From Verrucomicrobiota bacterium (lineage in GTDB: Bacteria > Verrucomicrobiota > Verrucomicrobiia > CAIQCK01), in contig JACRJX010000044.1 in NCBI GenBank assembly GCA_016235595.1, positions 62,001-126,000 of the forward strand: a stretch of DNA of 64,000 bases, given 5' to 3'. The notes below the pieces were generated by a model, which was not told the DNA's origin, made no database searches, and saw only the letters and a list, made by a program, of their open reading frames with translations. Within the stretch, counting starts at the first letter, position 1. Every line of letters starts with the position of its first letter. Both the position numbers and the translations under genes were made by a program. This document shows positions 45,625 through 54,739 of the stretch, in pieces.

Positions 45625-47403
45625 ATGAACATCCTGGGACTTTCCTTCTTTTATCACGACGCAGCGGCGGCACTGGTGCGCGATGGCCAACTCGTGGCTG
45701 CGTGCGAACAAGAACGTTTCACTCGCCACAAACATGATTCGGAGTTTCCCGATCTGGCGATTGAGTTTTGTTTGAAGCAGGCGGGCATCACGCTGGAACA
45801 AGTGGACCACATCGTGTTCTACGAGAAGCCGTTCTTGAAGTTCGACCGCATCCTGAGCTGCGCCCTGGGCACTTGGCCGCACAGCTACAAGGGTTTCCTG
45901 AAAGCCATTCCAATCTGGATGAAGGACAAGATTCGCCTTCGCTCCTACATTCAGAAAAAGCTGCAAACAGAAAAGGATATCCTTTTCTGCGGCCACCACA
46001 TGAGCCACGCCGCCAGCGCGTTTCTGGTTTCGCCTTTCGAGAAGGCGGCGATCATCACAGCCGACGGCGTAGGCGAGTGGGACAGCACCTGCATCGGCTA
46101 CGGCGAAGGCAACCGGCTGGTGCTGGAGAAGAAGATCGAGTTTCCGCACTCCGTCGGCCTGTTCTACAGCGCGCTGACGGCCTATCTCGGCTTCAAGGTC
46201 AACGACGCCGAATGGAAAGTGATGGGACTGGCGCCCTATGGCAAGCCGGCGTATGTGGACCAGTTCCTGCGACTGGTGGACATCAAGCCCGATGGCAGCT
46301 TCCGGTTGAACATGGATTACTACGCCCACCACTGGAGCGAGAGCACGATGCTCAACCGCTGGGAGCGGCTTTTGGGCCAGCCTCCGCGGAAACCGGAAAC
46401 AGAGCTGACCCAGTTCCATTATGATGTGGCCCGTTCCGGCCAGGCGGTGGTCGAGAAGATCATGCTCGGCATCGCCACCGCCGTCCATAACCGTTACGGC
46501 CTCGACGACCTTTGCATCGGCGGCGGCGTGGGCCTCAACAGCGTGGCCAACTGGAAGATTCTCAAGCAAGGCAGCGGCTTCAAGAACATCTTCATCCAAC
46601 CCGCTGCGGGCGACGACGGTGGCGCGCTCGGCGCGGCCTTCTGGGTTTGGAACTGCGTGCTGAACCAGCCGCGCAAGTTCTCGATGCGCCACGCTTATTG
46701 GGGACCGGAATACAGCGACGAGGAAATCGGCGCCGCGCTGGATCGGTTCGGCGCGAAATACGAAAAGCTGTCACGTGACCGCTTGCTCGACGAGACGGTC
46801 AAAGCGATTGCGGATGGCAAGGTTATCGGTTGGTTCCAAGGACGCCAGGAATTCGGACCGCGCGCCCTGGGCAACCGCAGCATCCTGGCGAACCCCGGCA
46901 ACCCGAAGATGAAGGACATCATCAACGCAAAGGTGAAGTTCCGCGAGTGGTTCCGGCCGTTCGCGCCGAGTGTGCTGAAAGAAGCGGCGCACATCTATTT
47001 TGACATGCCGGAAGGCTTCGACTCGCCCTACATGCTACTGGTGCCACAGGTGCGGTCGGAGTGGCGGCCGAAGCTTGCCGCGATCACCCACGAAGACGGC
47101 ACCGGCCGCGTGCAAACTGTCGAGCGGGACATTGCGCCACTGTACTATGACCTCATCAAGCGTTGGGGCGAGGCCTGCGGCGTGCCGGTCATCCTAAACA
47201 CCAGCTTCAACGTGCGCGGCGAGCCGATTGTGACGACGCCGGAAAACGCCTATAACACGTTCGTGAAAACGGGCATTGACGTGCTGGTCATGGGCAGTTA
47301 CATGCTGCGGCACAAAGACCAGCCGGTGGACTTTGACCGAGGGATGCGCGAGAGCGTGAGTCTGGAGTGGAGCCACGCACCAGCGAAGGTTCCAACGGCC
47401 TGA
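45625..47403 (+). CDS. NodU/CmcH-family carbamoyltransferase
   Basis: This 592-residue enzyme moves a carbamoyl group from carbamoyl phosphate to a hydroxyl of a sugar or small molecule through an adenylate. The N-terminal ASKHA-fold part begins MNILGLSFFYHDAAAALV and includes CGHHMSHAASAF with the metal-binding histidines. The C-terminal part has GWFQGRQEFGPRALGNRS and NTSFNVRGEPIV, typical of the YrdC-like half. Flanked by SxtJ-like and DUF5989 genes. The acceptor is unknown; a surface glycan is plausible. Confidence 0.93.
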   Translation: MNILGLSFFYHDAAAALVRDGQLVAACEQERFTRHKHDSEFPDLAIEFCLKQAGITLEQVDHIVFYEKPFLKFDRILSCALGTWPHSYKGFLKAIPIWMKDKIRLRSYIQKKLQTEKDILFCGHHMSHAASAFLVSPFEKAAIITADGVGEWDSTCIGYGEGNRLVLEKKIEFPHSVGLFYSALTAYLGFKVNDAEWKVMGLAPYGKPAYVDQFLRLVDIKPDGSFRLNMDYYAHHWSESTMLNRWERLLGQPPRKPETELTQFHYDVARSGQAVVEKIMLGIATAVHNRYGLDDLCIGGGVGLNSVANWKILKQGSGFKNIFIQPAAGDDGGALGAAFWVWNCVLNQPRKFSMRHAYWGPEYSDEEIGAALDRFGAKYEKLSRDRLLDETVKAIADGKVIGWFQGRQEFGPRALGNRSILANPGNPKMKDIINAKVKFREWFRPFAPSVLKEAAHIYFDMPEGFDSPYMLLVPQVRSEWRPKLAAITHEDGTGRVQTVERDIAPLYYDLIKRWGEACGVPVILNTSFNVRGEPIVTTPENAYNTFVKTGIDVLVMGSYMLRHKDQPVDFDRGMRESVSLEWSHAPAKVPTA

Positions 47404-47427
47404 ACACATTTTTGAAGAGGGCGAACC

Positions 47428-47586
47428 ATGGCGAAACAATCGTTATTGAAGGAACTGGTCCAGTTTGCGATGCGCGAGAAGAAATGGTGGCTCGTGCCGC
47501 TGCTGGTCATCCTGGTGATCATTGGCGGCCTGATCGTCTTCGCCCAATCCTCTGCCCTAGCCCCGTTCCTGTACCCGTTCTTCTGA
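47428..47586 (+). CDS. DUF5989-like small membrane protein
   Basis: This 52-residue protein is easy to miss because of its length. It begins MAKQSLLKELVQFAMREKKWWL and carries one transmembrane helix (LLVILVIIGGLIVFAQ), ending in SALAPFLYPFF. The pattern of a basic amphipathic head, KWW, helix, and A-P-F-x-Y end is that of DUF5989 proteins found beside carbamoyltransferases. A GAAGAGG ribosome site lies 7 bases before the ATG. It is the third gene of the cassette, 24 bp after the carbamoyltransferase. Confidence 0.85.
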   Translation: MAKQSLLKELVQFAMREKKWWLVPLLVILVIIGGLIVFAQSSALAPFLYPFF

Positions 47587-47706
47587 GCCATCCGCTTGGG
47601 CCACGCCGCCCTTTCAACCAGGGCCACGAGATTCAGTCCTCTGGCGTGTTGGCGCGTTTCGCAAGACGGTCAGCGACGTTCCGCGCTTCGCGTTTGGCGG
47701 GCGGGT

Positions 47707-49962
47707 TTACTTCCTGTCTTCAGGTCGCGGCGGAAGCGGGCTGCACGCGACGGCGAACGACGGCACAAGCCGGAAGTCCGGCTGGTCCTTGTAGCGGAGG
47801 TTTCGCCGACCCCAGTAGCTGCCATAGAATTGGCAGTTGGTGTCCACCCAGTTGGCGATGCGCAGAAACTCATCCGGTTTGAGTTTGGCGGCGACTTCCT
47901 TGTGCAGGCCGGCCAGTTTCTCCGCTCGCGCAGCTTGCGCAGGATCGCCGAGCTTCACTTTGCCGTTGCTCAGCATGGCCACCAGCACACTCGTGTGGGA
48001 ACCCAACGCCAATGCCGGCAGATACTCGACATTGCCGGTCTTGGGATGGTTCTCGCCAATGACCACGCCGAGCAGGCCGCGGTCGCTCAGTGGTTTTCGC
48101 CGGCGTTCGGGAACCAGGTTCTCATAGGACACGCTGAAGAATTTCGTCGGCGTGCTCGTCAAGTCGAGTCCGCGAGGTGCTTCCTTGCCGGCATGACAAG
48201 ACACGCAAAGCCTGTCCCACGTCGGCTGAACGTCGCTCGGATAATGCAACACGCGCCGGCCGGTCACCTCGCCCGGCTGCGGTCCCGGCAATGATGGCGC
48301 GCGCAACAGGGCCTTCGGATTCCGAGCCGCGGCGACACTGCCACCATCGCGTGGCATCTCATGACAGCCAACGCAACCGCGCCGCTCGCCCGGCATGTAA
48401 TTCACATACGTTCGCTCGGTCTGGACCGCCAAGTAGTTCGCATCGAGCACCTGCAACGCAATGTTCGCACTGGCTGGCACGATGAAACATGCCGAGCCGT
48501 CATCCTCGACCGGCACCACACCGTGTTGCACCTTCAACGCAAGGTGTGTGTCTTTGCTGATGCACGCGTGCTGCTGGTCGTAGTCGTCGTTGTTGTCGGG
48601 CCGTCGCGCGCCCCACGAACGCGGGATTTGTTCAAGAACACGGATGTGTTTGATCGTGCCGCGCGGGACATTCTCCAACCCGTGATAAACATCCGCCACC
48701 ACGCAGACGGCCTGGTCGCGGCTGGCAAGCTGGCGATTGATGCTGGAATTGAGCACCGGGGGCACCCGGCGCGGTTTCAGCGGATACGGCAGCCAGCAGG
48801 AGATTTCCGGATCGCGGTAGAACTCCCGCACTTCGCCGCGGTCATTGAGGCAGTAGAGACCGTAGGCTTTCGACTCGCTCCACGCGGGGCCGGCGGGCTT
48901 GTGGGCAACGAGGAAGCTCTTCTCGGAAAGCGGATACGGGTCCTTGAAGAGCGGGCCGCGGCCCTCTCGATCTTCGCGCCACGAGCCGTCGGGCTGGAGG
49001 AACGCGAAACCGCCTTCGTTTCGGATGTCCACTGACGGCGTCATGTACGTCATCGGCTCGCGCGTGCGAATGTCCTTGTCCACATCAAGCCGGATCACCG
49101 TGCCGACGCCGTTTTGCGGATAATGAGGCGTGCCAAGCACGACGAAGCGGTTCGCGACGCCGGGAATCGGCCGCCCGTAAAGCAACGTTGGCGGCAGCGC
49201 GATGTCGTTGCCGTAGATTTCCGCCGACGCCGTGCCGTCGGGACGCATCGCCCAGAGGCACTTCACGCTAATGGCGCCCTTATCGAAGTATTCCCATCGC
49301 GTATAGAGAATTCGACCGTCGGGCAGCATCACTGGCGATGCCTCGCTGACCGAGCTGTTGCTGAGCCGGCGGAGGTTTTTGCCGTTGCCGTCCATGCGGT
49401 AGAGTACGGTCGTGGTAAAGTTGTCCGACCCATCGCATAGAATCCCATACTGGCAGCGTGTCGAGATAAACGCGATGCCGCCATCCGGCAGGTAGCACGG
49501 CTGCATGTCGTCGGTGCCGTGGTGATAAAGGTCGGTGAGTTTGTATTTGCGGACCAGTTCCGCCTCGTCGGGCGGTGGAAACGTCAACTGCCGCAGTCCG
49601 GTGCCGTCAATCCTGATCTCATAAATGCGGTAGCCCTCCAACGGCGCTTTCTTCCACGCAAAAACCACGCGCCGCGCGTCGAACGACAGGTCGAATCGCT
49701 CGAAGACGCCGCCCTTGAGTTGCGGCGCCAGTTCGCGCACCGCGCCTGTCTTGAGATCGAGGATGCAGAGGTTGCCGCCGGGCTGCCACGTGCTGTTGAT
49801 GAACTCGGTGTAGTAGTGGTTCGAGTTGTAGGTGAACCGCTTGACGAAGAGAATCTTGTCGCAGCCGAACTTCTCCACCAAGCCGTCGTCAGCCGATCCA
49901 ACCACTGCAAACAGCAGCAGCAGAGAGAAACAACGAACCGTCCATTGTGTGATGCTCATCAT
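47707..49962 (-). CDS. Exported PD40 propeller protein with two heme-c sites
   Basis: This 751-residue exported protein has a signal peptide at about residues 1-24. The first 300 residues contain TolB/PD40-type propeller repeats (LSFDARRVVFAWKK, DMQPCYLPDGGIAFISTR, SEASPVMLPDGRILYTRWE). The C-terminal third holds two heme-c motifs, CVGCH and CVSCH, with a downstream YLPALALGSHTSVL segment. This arrangement resembles proteins annotated as hydrazine synthase alpha-like in PVC bacteria; nothing else here points to anammox. It probably acts in periplasmic electron transfer or oxidation. Confidence 0.85.
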   Translation of the reverse strand: MMSITQWTVRCFSLLLLFAVVGSADDGLVEKFGCDKILFVKRFTYNSNHYYTEFINSTWQPGGNLCILDLKTGAVRELAPQLKGGVFERFDLSFDARRVVFAWKKAPLEGYRIYEIRIDGTGLRQLTFPPPDEAELVRKYKLTDLYHHGTDDMQPCYLPDGGIAFISTRCQYGILCDGSDNFTTTVLYRMDGNGKNLRRLSNSSVSEASPVMLPDGRILYTRWEYFDKGAISVKCLWAMRPDGTASAEIYGNDIALPPTLLYGRPIPGVANRFVVLGTPHYPQNGVGTVIRLDVDKDIRTREPMTYMTPSVDIRNEGGFAFLQPDGSWREDREGRGPLFKDPYPLSEKSFLVAHKPAGPAWSESKAYGLYCLNDRGEVREFYRDPEISCWLPYPLKPRRVPPVLNSSINRQLASRDQAVCVVADVYHGLENVPRGTIKHIRVLEQIPRSWGARRPDNNDDYDQQHACISKDTHLALKVQHGVVPVEDDGSACFIVPASANIALQVLDANYLAVQTERTYVNYMPGERRGCVGCHEMPRDGGSVAAARNPKALLRAPSLPGPQPGEVTGRRVLHYPSDVQPTWDRLCVSCHAGKEAPRGLDLTSTPTKFFSVSYENLVPERRRKPLSDRGLLGVVIGENHPKTGNVEYLPALALGSHTSVLVAMLSNGKVKLGDPAQAARAEKLAGLHKEVAAKLKPDEFLRIANWVDTNCQFYGSYWGRRNLRYKDQPDFRLVPSFAVACSPLPPRPEDRK

Positions 49963-50026
49963 TGCAGTCCTTGCCCTCCATAATAGCGGGCGCGCCCGGC
50001 TTGTAAATCTTTTGCCGCCGAACGAC

Positions 50027-51646
50027 TCACGCCACCGCCAGGTCCAGGAAGGACAGCTTCACCGGTTTGCCTTCGGCCATCGTAAACTCAAACCGGTTCG
50101 GCCCCTCCTTCAACAACGATGGCGGCACTTTCCACGCGCGCATCTCATCCGGTTTGCCGAGCATCGGTGGATACGGATTCGGGTACGGTTCGGAAACATC
50201 GTCCGTCGCCACGAGTTCCTTGCCGTTGAGCCGCGCGGTCCAGCGGCTCTCGCCGAGTGAGTCCTCATCCTGGATGCGCAGCCGACCCCCTCGTTGCCAA
50301 CCTCCCGCGGGTGGCGCGAGGTCGAGCGTGAAAGTCTCGGTCTGCCCAGCCTTCATCTTTCGCGGCAGCACCGAAGGTTTCGCGAACGGGTTCCCCCACC
50401 CTGACGCGAGGAAGTAATGCTGCGGCTGCTGCGCAAGCCATGAGCGGTCGCCGAGATGTTTGAAGACGTGGAACGGCGGCTCTGCGAACGGCCCGCGTCC
50501 CGGCCCGCCGTGTTCGCGATAGTAAACGAAGTTGAACGCGCTCACGCCATCCGCGCCACGGGCATAGGCCAGATGCGCCGCAGTATAGAACTGCTCCGGC
50601 GTTGCGCGGCGGAACGGGAACGTGTCGTAGCCTTTCCCCACCGGTTTGCGGCCGTTCCAAATCGAGTGGCACATCTCCAGATAGACCGCCGCCTGCGGCA
50701 CGCTGCGCCGGATGGCGGCCAGATCAGTCTGCTGCACGGTGAAGTAACTCGCCGAGAGGTTGATCATATCCAACCCCGCCTCCACCATCGCCGGCAGATC
50801 CATCCCCAGCGCATCGTGCGCTGATATGTAGGCCGGCACACGCGCGCAGAGCCATCGCCGTCGCCCATCACGCGCCGTGCGGTCAAGCAACTCGCGCACC
50901 TGCCGGACGAACGCCGTCATGATACCGCACCGCTGCTCCCGCGTGGTCTTGTCGAGTTGGAAATAACTGTAGTGGCGCATGAAATCCATCTCGAAGCCGT
51001 CAAAGTCGTAGTTCTCGCAAAGCTCCCGGATGAACGCGAACTTGTGCGCCCGCACTTCCGGGATGGCCCAGTTCAACACGTGCTGCTCCCACTTTGCCGG
51101 ATCCGGTCCCAGGCGATACTCCGGATGCTCGACATAGAACTTGCTGGCCCAGACGGCCCGCCGGTCTTTTGCGCCGGCGTTCTCCAAATGATGTCCGTCA
51201 TTCATCCTTAGTGAGATGAACGGCGTCTGTCCTGTCTTGCGACACCGCTCAATGAACACCTTCACCATGTCGCCGCCCGCGAGCATGTATTTGCCGAACG
51301 AGTCCGCCTCAAGACCCGTGCGCTCCGTGAACCAACGGTAGTGTTCCTCGGCCGGGTACACCTTGCTCTTCCACCACGGAATCCAACCGACGCCCGGCTG
51401 GAGCAGATGCGCGTCCACGCCTGTCCCCGCCACTTCGTCCACTGACGCTGCCAGTTGTGCCGCGCGAAACGGCTCGCCCTTTTTGTGCCATGAACAGACA
51501 CACGAAAGGGTGTTGGTTGTGTCGTTGCTGTAGAGGACACGAAACGGCGGCTTGCGTCCTTTCGCGTCGGCGGAAGCCATTCCCGGCCAGCCCACGGCCA
51601 GCATCGCGCCTGACGTCGTCTGAAGAAATTGTCGGCGGTTCATCAT
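50027..51646 (-). CDS. Tat-exported TIM-barrel protein, putative glycoside hydrolase
   Basis: This 539-residue protein starts with a twin-arginine signal (NRRQFLQTTSG) and is exported folded. The central 350 residues read as a TIM barrel, with FDGFEMDFMRHY supplying acidic residues where a glycosidase would carry catalytic ones. About 120 beta-rich C-terminal residues may bind carbohydrate. It resembles uncharacterised glycosyl-hydrolase-like families of Verrucomicrobiota and Planctomycetota, but the activity is not proven. ATG 51646 is one of two adjacent ATGs; a GTG at 51652 is also possible. Confidence 0.7.
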   Translation of the reverse strand: MMNRRQFLQTTSGAMLAVGWPGMASADAKGRKPPFRVLYSNDTTNTLSCVCSWHKKGEPFRAAQLAASVDEVAGTGVDAHLLQPGVGWIPWWKSKVYPAEEHYRWFTERTGLEADSFGKYMLAGGDMVKVFIERCRKTGQTPFISLRMNDGHHLENAGAKDRRAVWASKFYVEHPEYRLGPDPAKWEQHVLNWAIPEVRAHKFAFIRELCENYDFDGFEMDFMRHYSYFQLDKTTREQRCGIMTAFVRQVRELLDRTARDGRRRWLCARVPAYISAHDALGMDLPAMVEAGLDMINLSASYFTVQQTDLAAIRRSVPQAAVYLEMCHSIWNGRKPVGKGYDTFPFRRATPEQFYTAAHLAYARGADGVSAFNFVYYREHGGPGRGPFAEPPFHVFKHLGDRSWLAQQPQHYFLASGWGNPFAKPSVLPRKMKAGQTETFTLDLAPPAGGWQRGGRLRIQDEDSLGESRWTARLNGKELVATDDVSEPYPNPYPPMLGKPDEMRAWKVPPSLLKEGPNRFEFTMAEGKPVKLSFLDLAVA

Positions 51647-52282
51647 CCCCACTTGTAACCATCCCCCGCTCCAAAAGCACTCAGAAGTTGCACGCTAAAG
51701 ACGATCACCAGAAGGATTTCTTCCCACTACTTGGCGCGTCGTTTCGCGCGCTTGGCGAGCGACATCAACCCCTCATGCCTGCACCTAATCGCTTCTGCCT
51801 GCTTCGGAGCGCGCAGCGATATCCAGTCGCTTCGGATGAATGCACAGCGTGCCTGTGCCAGTGGGCGCGGCAAAATCACAACCTTCGGCGGGAGGAGTGA
51901 GGCACTCCACATGAGTTCCCTTCCCAAAACGTCGCGCGCGGCAACTCTTCGATCCCGGGAATGACACCACCGCCGGCAGTCCTACCCTGCTCTTGCCTCG
52001 TCCCGAAGTCGCGCCAGCTATCTGCGAAGCGCCGACTGCTGGCAGTCCCACTCTGCTCTTTCCACGTCCTGGATTCGTCTCAGACATCTGCCTTGCTCCT
52101 CACGCTTTCTTGACCAACCACGCGCGCAAGTTGCCACGTGGCAGTCTCAAATGCAATCCTCACTAATCTGCTTCGTACCACGTGACGAGGTTGAAACACC
52201 AGCTTTTCGTTTTCGTTGCACAGCGCTGCTGTTGTTGCTAAACAACTCTGCCGTTTCGCAAACCGATTTTCGGAGCCTCATT
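51647..52282. other. 636-bp gap with imperfect tandem repeats
   Basis: The gap separates the divergent TIM-barrel (minus) and esterase (plus) genes. I see no credible gene. It contains the pair of repeats at 51973-52069. The rest is GC-rich sequence of low coding quality that may be made of dispersed intergenic repeats. Confidence 0.45.
51973..52069. repeat. Two 31-bp direct repeats, period 66 bp
   Basis: Copies at 51973-52003 and 52039-52069 match at 26 of 31 positions. Both contain GGCAGTCC, CTGCTCTT and CGTCC. Translated on the minus strand each gives GRGKSRVGLPAV, but no surrounding gene is credible. Confidence 0.6.
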
Positions 52283-53392
52283 ATGAACACAACCGTTGGC
52301 GCACTCATCGCCGTTGCCCTTCTCTCACAGCTCCTCTTCAACCATCCCGCCGCCGCGGAACCCGCCCGCCGCAACATCGTCTCGCCCGAAGTCCGCGCCG
52401 ACCGCACCGTCACTTTCCGGCTTCTCGCGCCGAAGGTCTCGCAGGTCATCCTCAACGCCGAATCTGGACGCAAACCGATGACCAAGGACGACAGCAGCCT
52501 TTGGAGCGTCACCGTCGGCCCGCTCGAACCGGACATCTACGCCTACACCTTCGACGTGGACGGCGTCGCCACCGTGGACCCGCGCAACGGCTACGTAAAG
52601 ACCGGTCGCTCCACCCAGAGCCTCGTCCAGGTGCCCGGTGAGTCGCCGCTCTACTACGACGCGCGCGACGTCTCCCACGGTGCCGTCACCGTCCAGTGGT
52701 ATCCGTCCAAGTCCCTCGGCACGCTCCGCCGGATGCACGTCTATACGCCGCCCGGTTATGACGCAGCCGCCAAGGTGAAATATCCCGTCGTCTATCTCCT
52801 GCACGGCTCCGGCGACGACGACAGCGGCTGGACATGGATCGGCCGCGCCAACTTCATCGCCGACAACCTCATCGCCGAACACAAAGCCAAGCCCATGATC
52901 ATCGTCATGCCGGCGGGCCACGCCCTCCCGCCGCCCGCGCCCGGCGAAGGCAAGGAACACTACGTGCGCAATGCCACCGCGTTTCAGGACGACCTGCTCA
53001 AGGACATCATCCCCTTCGTCGAGACACACTACCGCGCGGACACCAACCGCGAGCGCCGTGCCATCGTCGGCCTCTCCATGGGCGGCGGCCAGTCCCTCGC
53101 CATCGGTCTCGCCCACCTCGATCGCTTCGCGTGGATCGGCGGCTTCAGCTCCGGCGGCAACCTCCGTGACGACAAGAAAGAACTCCCCGCCGCCGGCAAG
53201 GAAACCGACAAGAAACTCCGCCTCCTCTGGCTCGCCTGCGGCAAACAGGATTTCCTCTTCAACATCAACCAACAATTCGACGAGCTACTCACCAGCCGCA
53301 ACATTCCCCACGAGTTCCACGTCACCGAAGGCACCCACACCTGGCGGCTCTGGCGTCCCTACCTGCGCGACTTCCTCCAACGGCTCTTCTGA
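52283..53392 (+). CDS. Secreted CE1/esterase D-type esterase
   Basis: This 369-residue exported enzyme has a signal peptide at about residues 1-25, an Ig-like/CBM48-type N-terminal domain (VTFRLLAPKVSQVILN, about residues 40-125), and an esterase D alpha/beta hydrolase. The nucleophile elbow is GLSMGG, YLLHGSGDDDSGW forms the oxyanion region and EGTHTWRLW supplies the histidine. Proteins of this build include feruloyl and acetyl-xylan esterases. ATG 52283 is chosen because the signal peptide begins there; the frame is open to 52151. Confidence 0.88.
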   Translation: MNTTVGALIAVALLSQLLFNHPAAAEPARRNIVSPEVRADRTVTFRLLAPKVSQVILNAESGRKPMTKDDSSLWSVTVGPLEPDIYAYTFDVDGVATVDPRNGYVKTGRSTQSLVQVPGESPLYYDARDVSHGAVTVQWYPSKSLGTLRRMHVYTPPGYDAAAKVKYPVVYLLHGSGDDDSGWTWIGRANFIADNLIAEHKAKPMIIVMPAGHALPPPAPGEGKEHYVRNATAFQDDLLKDIIPFVETHYRADTNRERRAIVGLSMGGGQSLAIGLAHLDRFAWIGGFSSGGNLRDDKKELPAAGKETDKKLRLLWLACGKQDFLFNINQQFDELLTSRNIPHEFHVTEGTHTWRLWRPYLRDFLQRLF

Positions 53393-53674
53393 GAATTCCA
53401 CTGCGGCCTGAGTGTCCTCACGCGGTTCCCTTTGGAGAATCGCCCCCCTGTCGAAAAGACACTTTCTGCTTTCGGTTTGGTTCTGTCCGAGGTGGAAAAA
53501 GCAAATATCTCAACCCACATTGGTTTTGGTTGTGGCGGAATCAACCTTCTTAATGATACTTGAGATTAATTCCGTCTCTTCGAAAGAAGCGGGGTCTCCA
53601 GAAATGACCCTTCAGGATTGGCAAGAGATCGCTCCGAACCGAACAATCCCATTTCGGTAGCACGAAGTTCTTTC

Positions 53675-53860
53675 GTCCCTATGGGACTCATATCCGTGTT
53701 TTCGACATGAACCCAGCGCTAAAGCGCTGCGCTATTATCGTGGCAACAACAACTGGTTCACGCCACGCGCTTCTATCCAAGAAATCTATTTCCTGAAAAT
53801 AGCCCAACCCTTTAGGGCTGGGTAAGAGGTTGTCCTAATACCAACAAGTCCCGTCAGGGA
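53675..53860. repeat. REP-like palindromes, left flank of the transposase
   Basis: This gene-free stretch holds GTCCCTATGGGAC (53675-53687), an AGCGCT-rich segment, AGCCCAACCCTTTAGGGCTGGG (about 53801-53822) and GTCCCGTCAGGGAC (about 53848-53861). All are short inverted repeats. The last two forms recur on the other side of the transposase. Confidence 0.7.
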
Positions 53861-53870
53861 CGACAGAATC

Positions 53871-54323
53871 TCAATCCATCATCTTCTGATCAATCGCCAT
53901 CCCGTGTTTTTTCAGGAACACTTCCAACTCCTCACGGAAATCTTTCTTGCGATGATGCTCTTCCTGCTCGCGGATGTAACGAATCGTATCTTCCACACCT
54001 GAGATGCCGACACTGAACGCGCCAAAACCTTCCTGCCACGAAAAACCTTGCGGTCTGAGCTCGGCAAATGTTTCTCCCAACCATTTGGAAGAGTTGCCCT
54101 TCAATAGCTGCATCGCTTTGGAAACCGAGAGCGCAGCAGGCAGGCTCAAAAGCAAATGCACATGGTCGGCTGTGCCGCCGATGGCCAATGCCTTCATGTC
54201 GTTCTCGCGCGCAATGCCGCCAAGATATGGCCAAAGCCGCTCCCGAATGGCCAAGGAAATGAGTTGTCGCCGCTCTTTGGTGGAAAACACACAATGCATC
54301 AGGCAGGAATTGAACGAGTGCAT
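53871..54323 (-). CDS. REP-associated tyrosine transposase (Y1_Tnp)
   Basis: This 150-residue IS200/IS605-type HUH transposase has ADHVHLLLSLP with the metal-binding HxH, and IRYIREQEEHHRKKDF with the likely catalytic tyrosine. Its lone status without a TnpB partner and its flanking palindromes indicate a domesticated RAYT that copies REP elements. A WQEGFGAFSVG segment is typical. The frame is intact. Confidence 0.93.
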   Translation of the reverse strand: MHSFNSCLMHCVFSTKERRQLISLAIRERLWPYLGGIARENDMKALAIGGTADHVHLLLSLPAALSVSKAMQLLKGNSSKWLGETFAELRPQGFSWQEGFGAFSVGISGVEDTIRYIREQEEHHRKKDFREELEVFLKKHGMAIDQKMMD

Positions 54324-54612
54324 GATTCTGTCGCACCTATGGGACTTTGATGGTTCTGTTTGCTCGCGAACTCAGCACTTTAGCGCCGGGCCATTTTCAA
54401 TCAAATGAAAGGCGACGCTACCTGGATTGCTTCGTCGCAAAATAATCGGTCCGTCGAAAATAGCCCAGCCATTTATGGCTGGGTAAAGTGTCCGGTCAAT
54501 CCACCGAGTCCCGTCAGGGACGGCAGGACGTTTCTTTCGTCCTCACATCACTTACTTATTATGTTCGCCCATGCACCCAGTGCTGAAACATTGGGCTATT
54601 TTCGCGCGAACA
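54324..54612. repeat. REP-like palindromes, right flank of the transposase
   Basis: The stretch contains CACCTATGGGAC, AGCACTTTAGCGCC, AGCCCAGCCATTTATGGCTGGG (about 54462-54483), GTCCCGTCAGGGAC (about 54508-54521) and a CCCAGTGCTGAAACATTGGG palindrome (about 54576-54595). They match the left-flank forms in shape and partly in sequence. Confidence 0.7.
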
Positions 54613-54641
54613 TCGAGATCACCACAAAACAAACCTCTCCG

Positions 54642-54738
54642 CTAAATTCCAAACCCATCCCGATACTGTTTGCGGATGAGGGTGTCGGCCTCGGGGCAGT
54701 TCCTGGCGCGCATCTTGTCGGCGTCTTGTTCCATCCGC
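54642..54738 (-). pseudogene. Duplicated C-terminal fragment of a Gfo/Idh gene
   Basis: Read on the minus strand this fragment encodes RRMEQDADKMRARNCPEAD, then TLIRKQYRDGFGI and a stop. It matches the last residues of the oxidoreductase at 55613-56974 (IEWDAAKMRARNCPEAD, then ALIRKHYRDGFGI) at nearly every position. The match begins at the stop codon of the LRR gene and no start or body is present. It is a remnant of a second gene copy. Confidence 0.8.
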
Positions 54739-54739
54739 C

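Noticed and set aside
47707..49962. Anammox gene cluster
   Set aside because: Only one hydrazine-synthase-alpha-like protein is present; no beta/gamma subunit or hydrazine dehydrogenase is nearby.
53412..53660. 82-codon plus-strand frame after the esterase
   Set aside because: No ribosome site, no family and weak coding composition next to repeat sequence.
53675..54612. Repeats considered as a CRISPR array
   Set aside because: The units are palindromes of unequal length and spacing around a transposase, without uniform spacers or cas genes.
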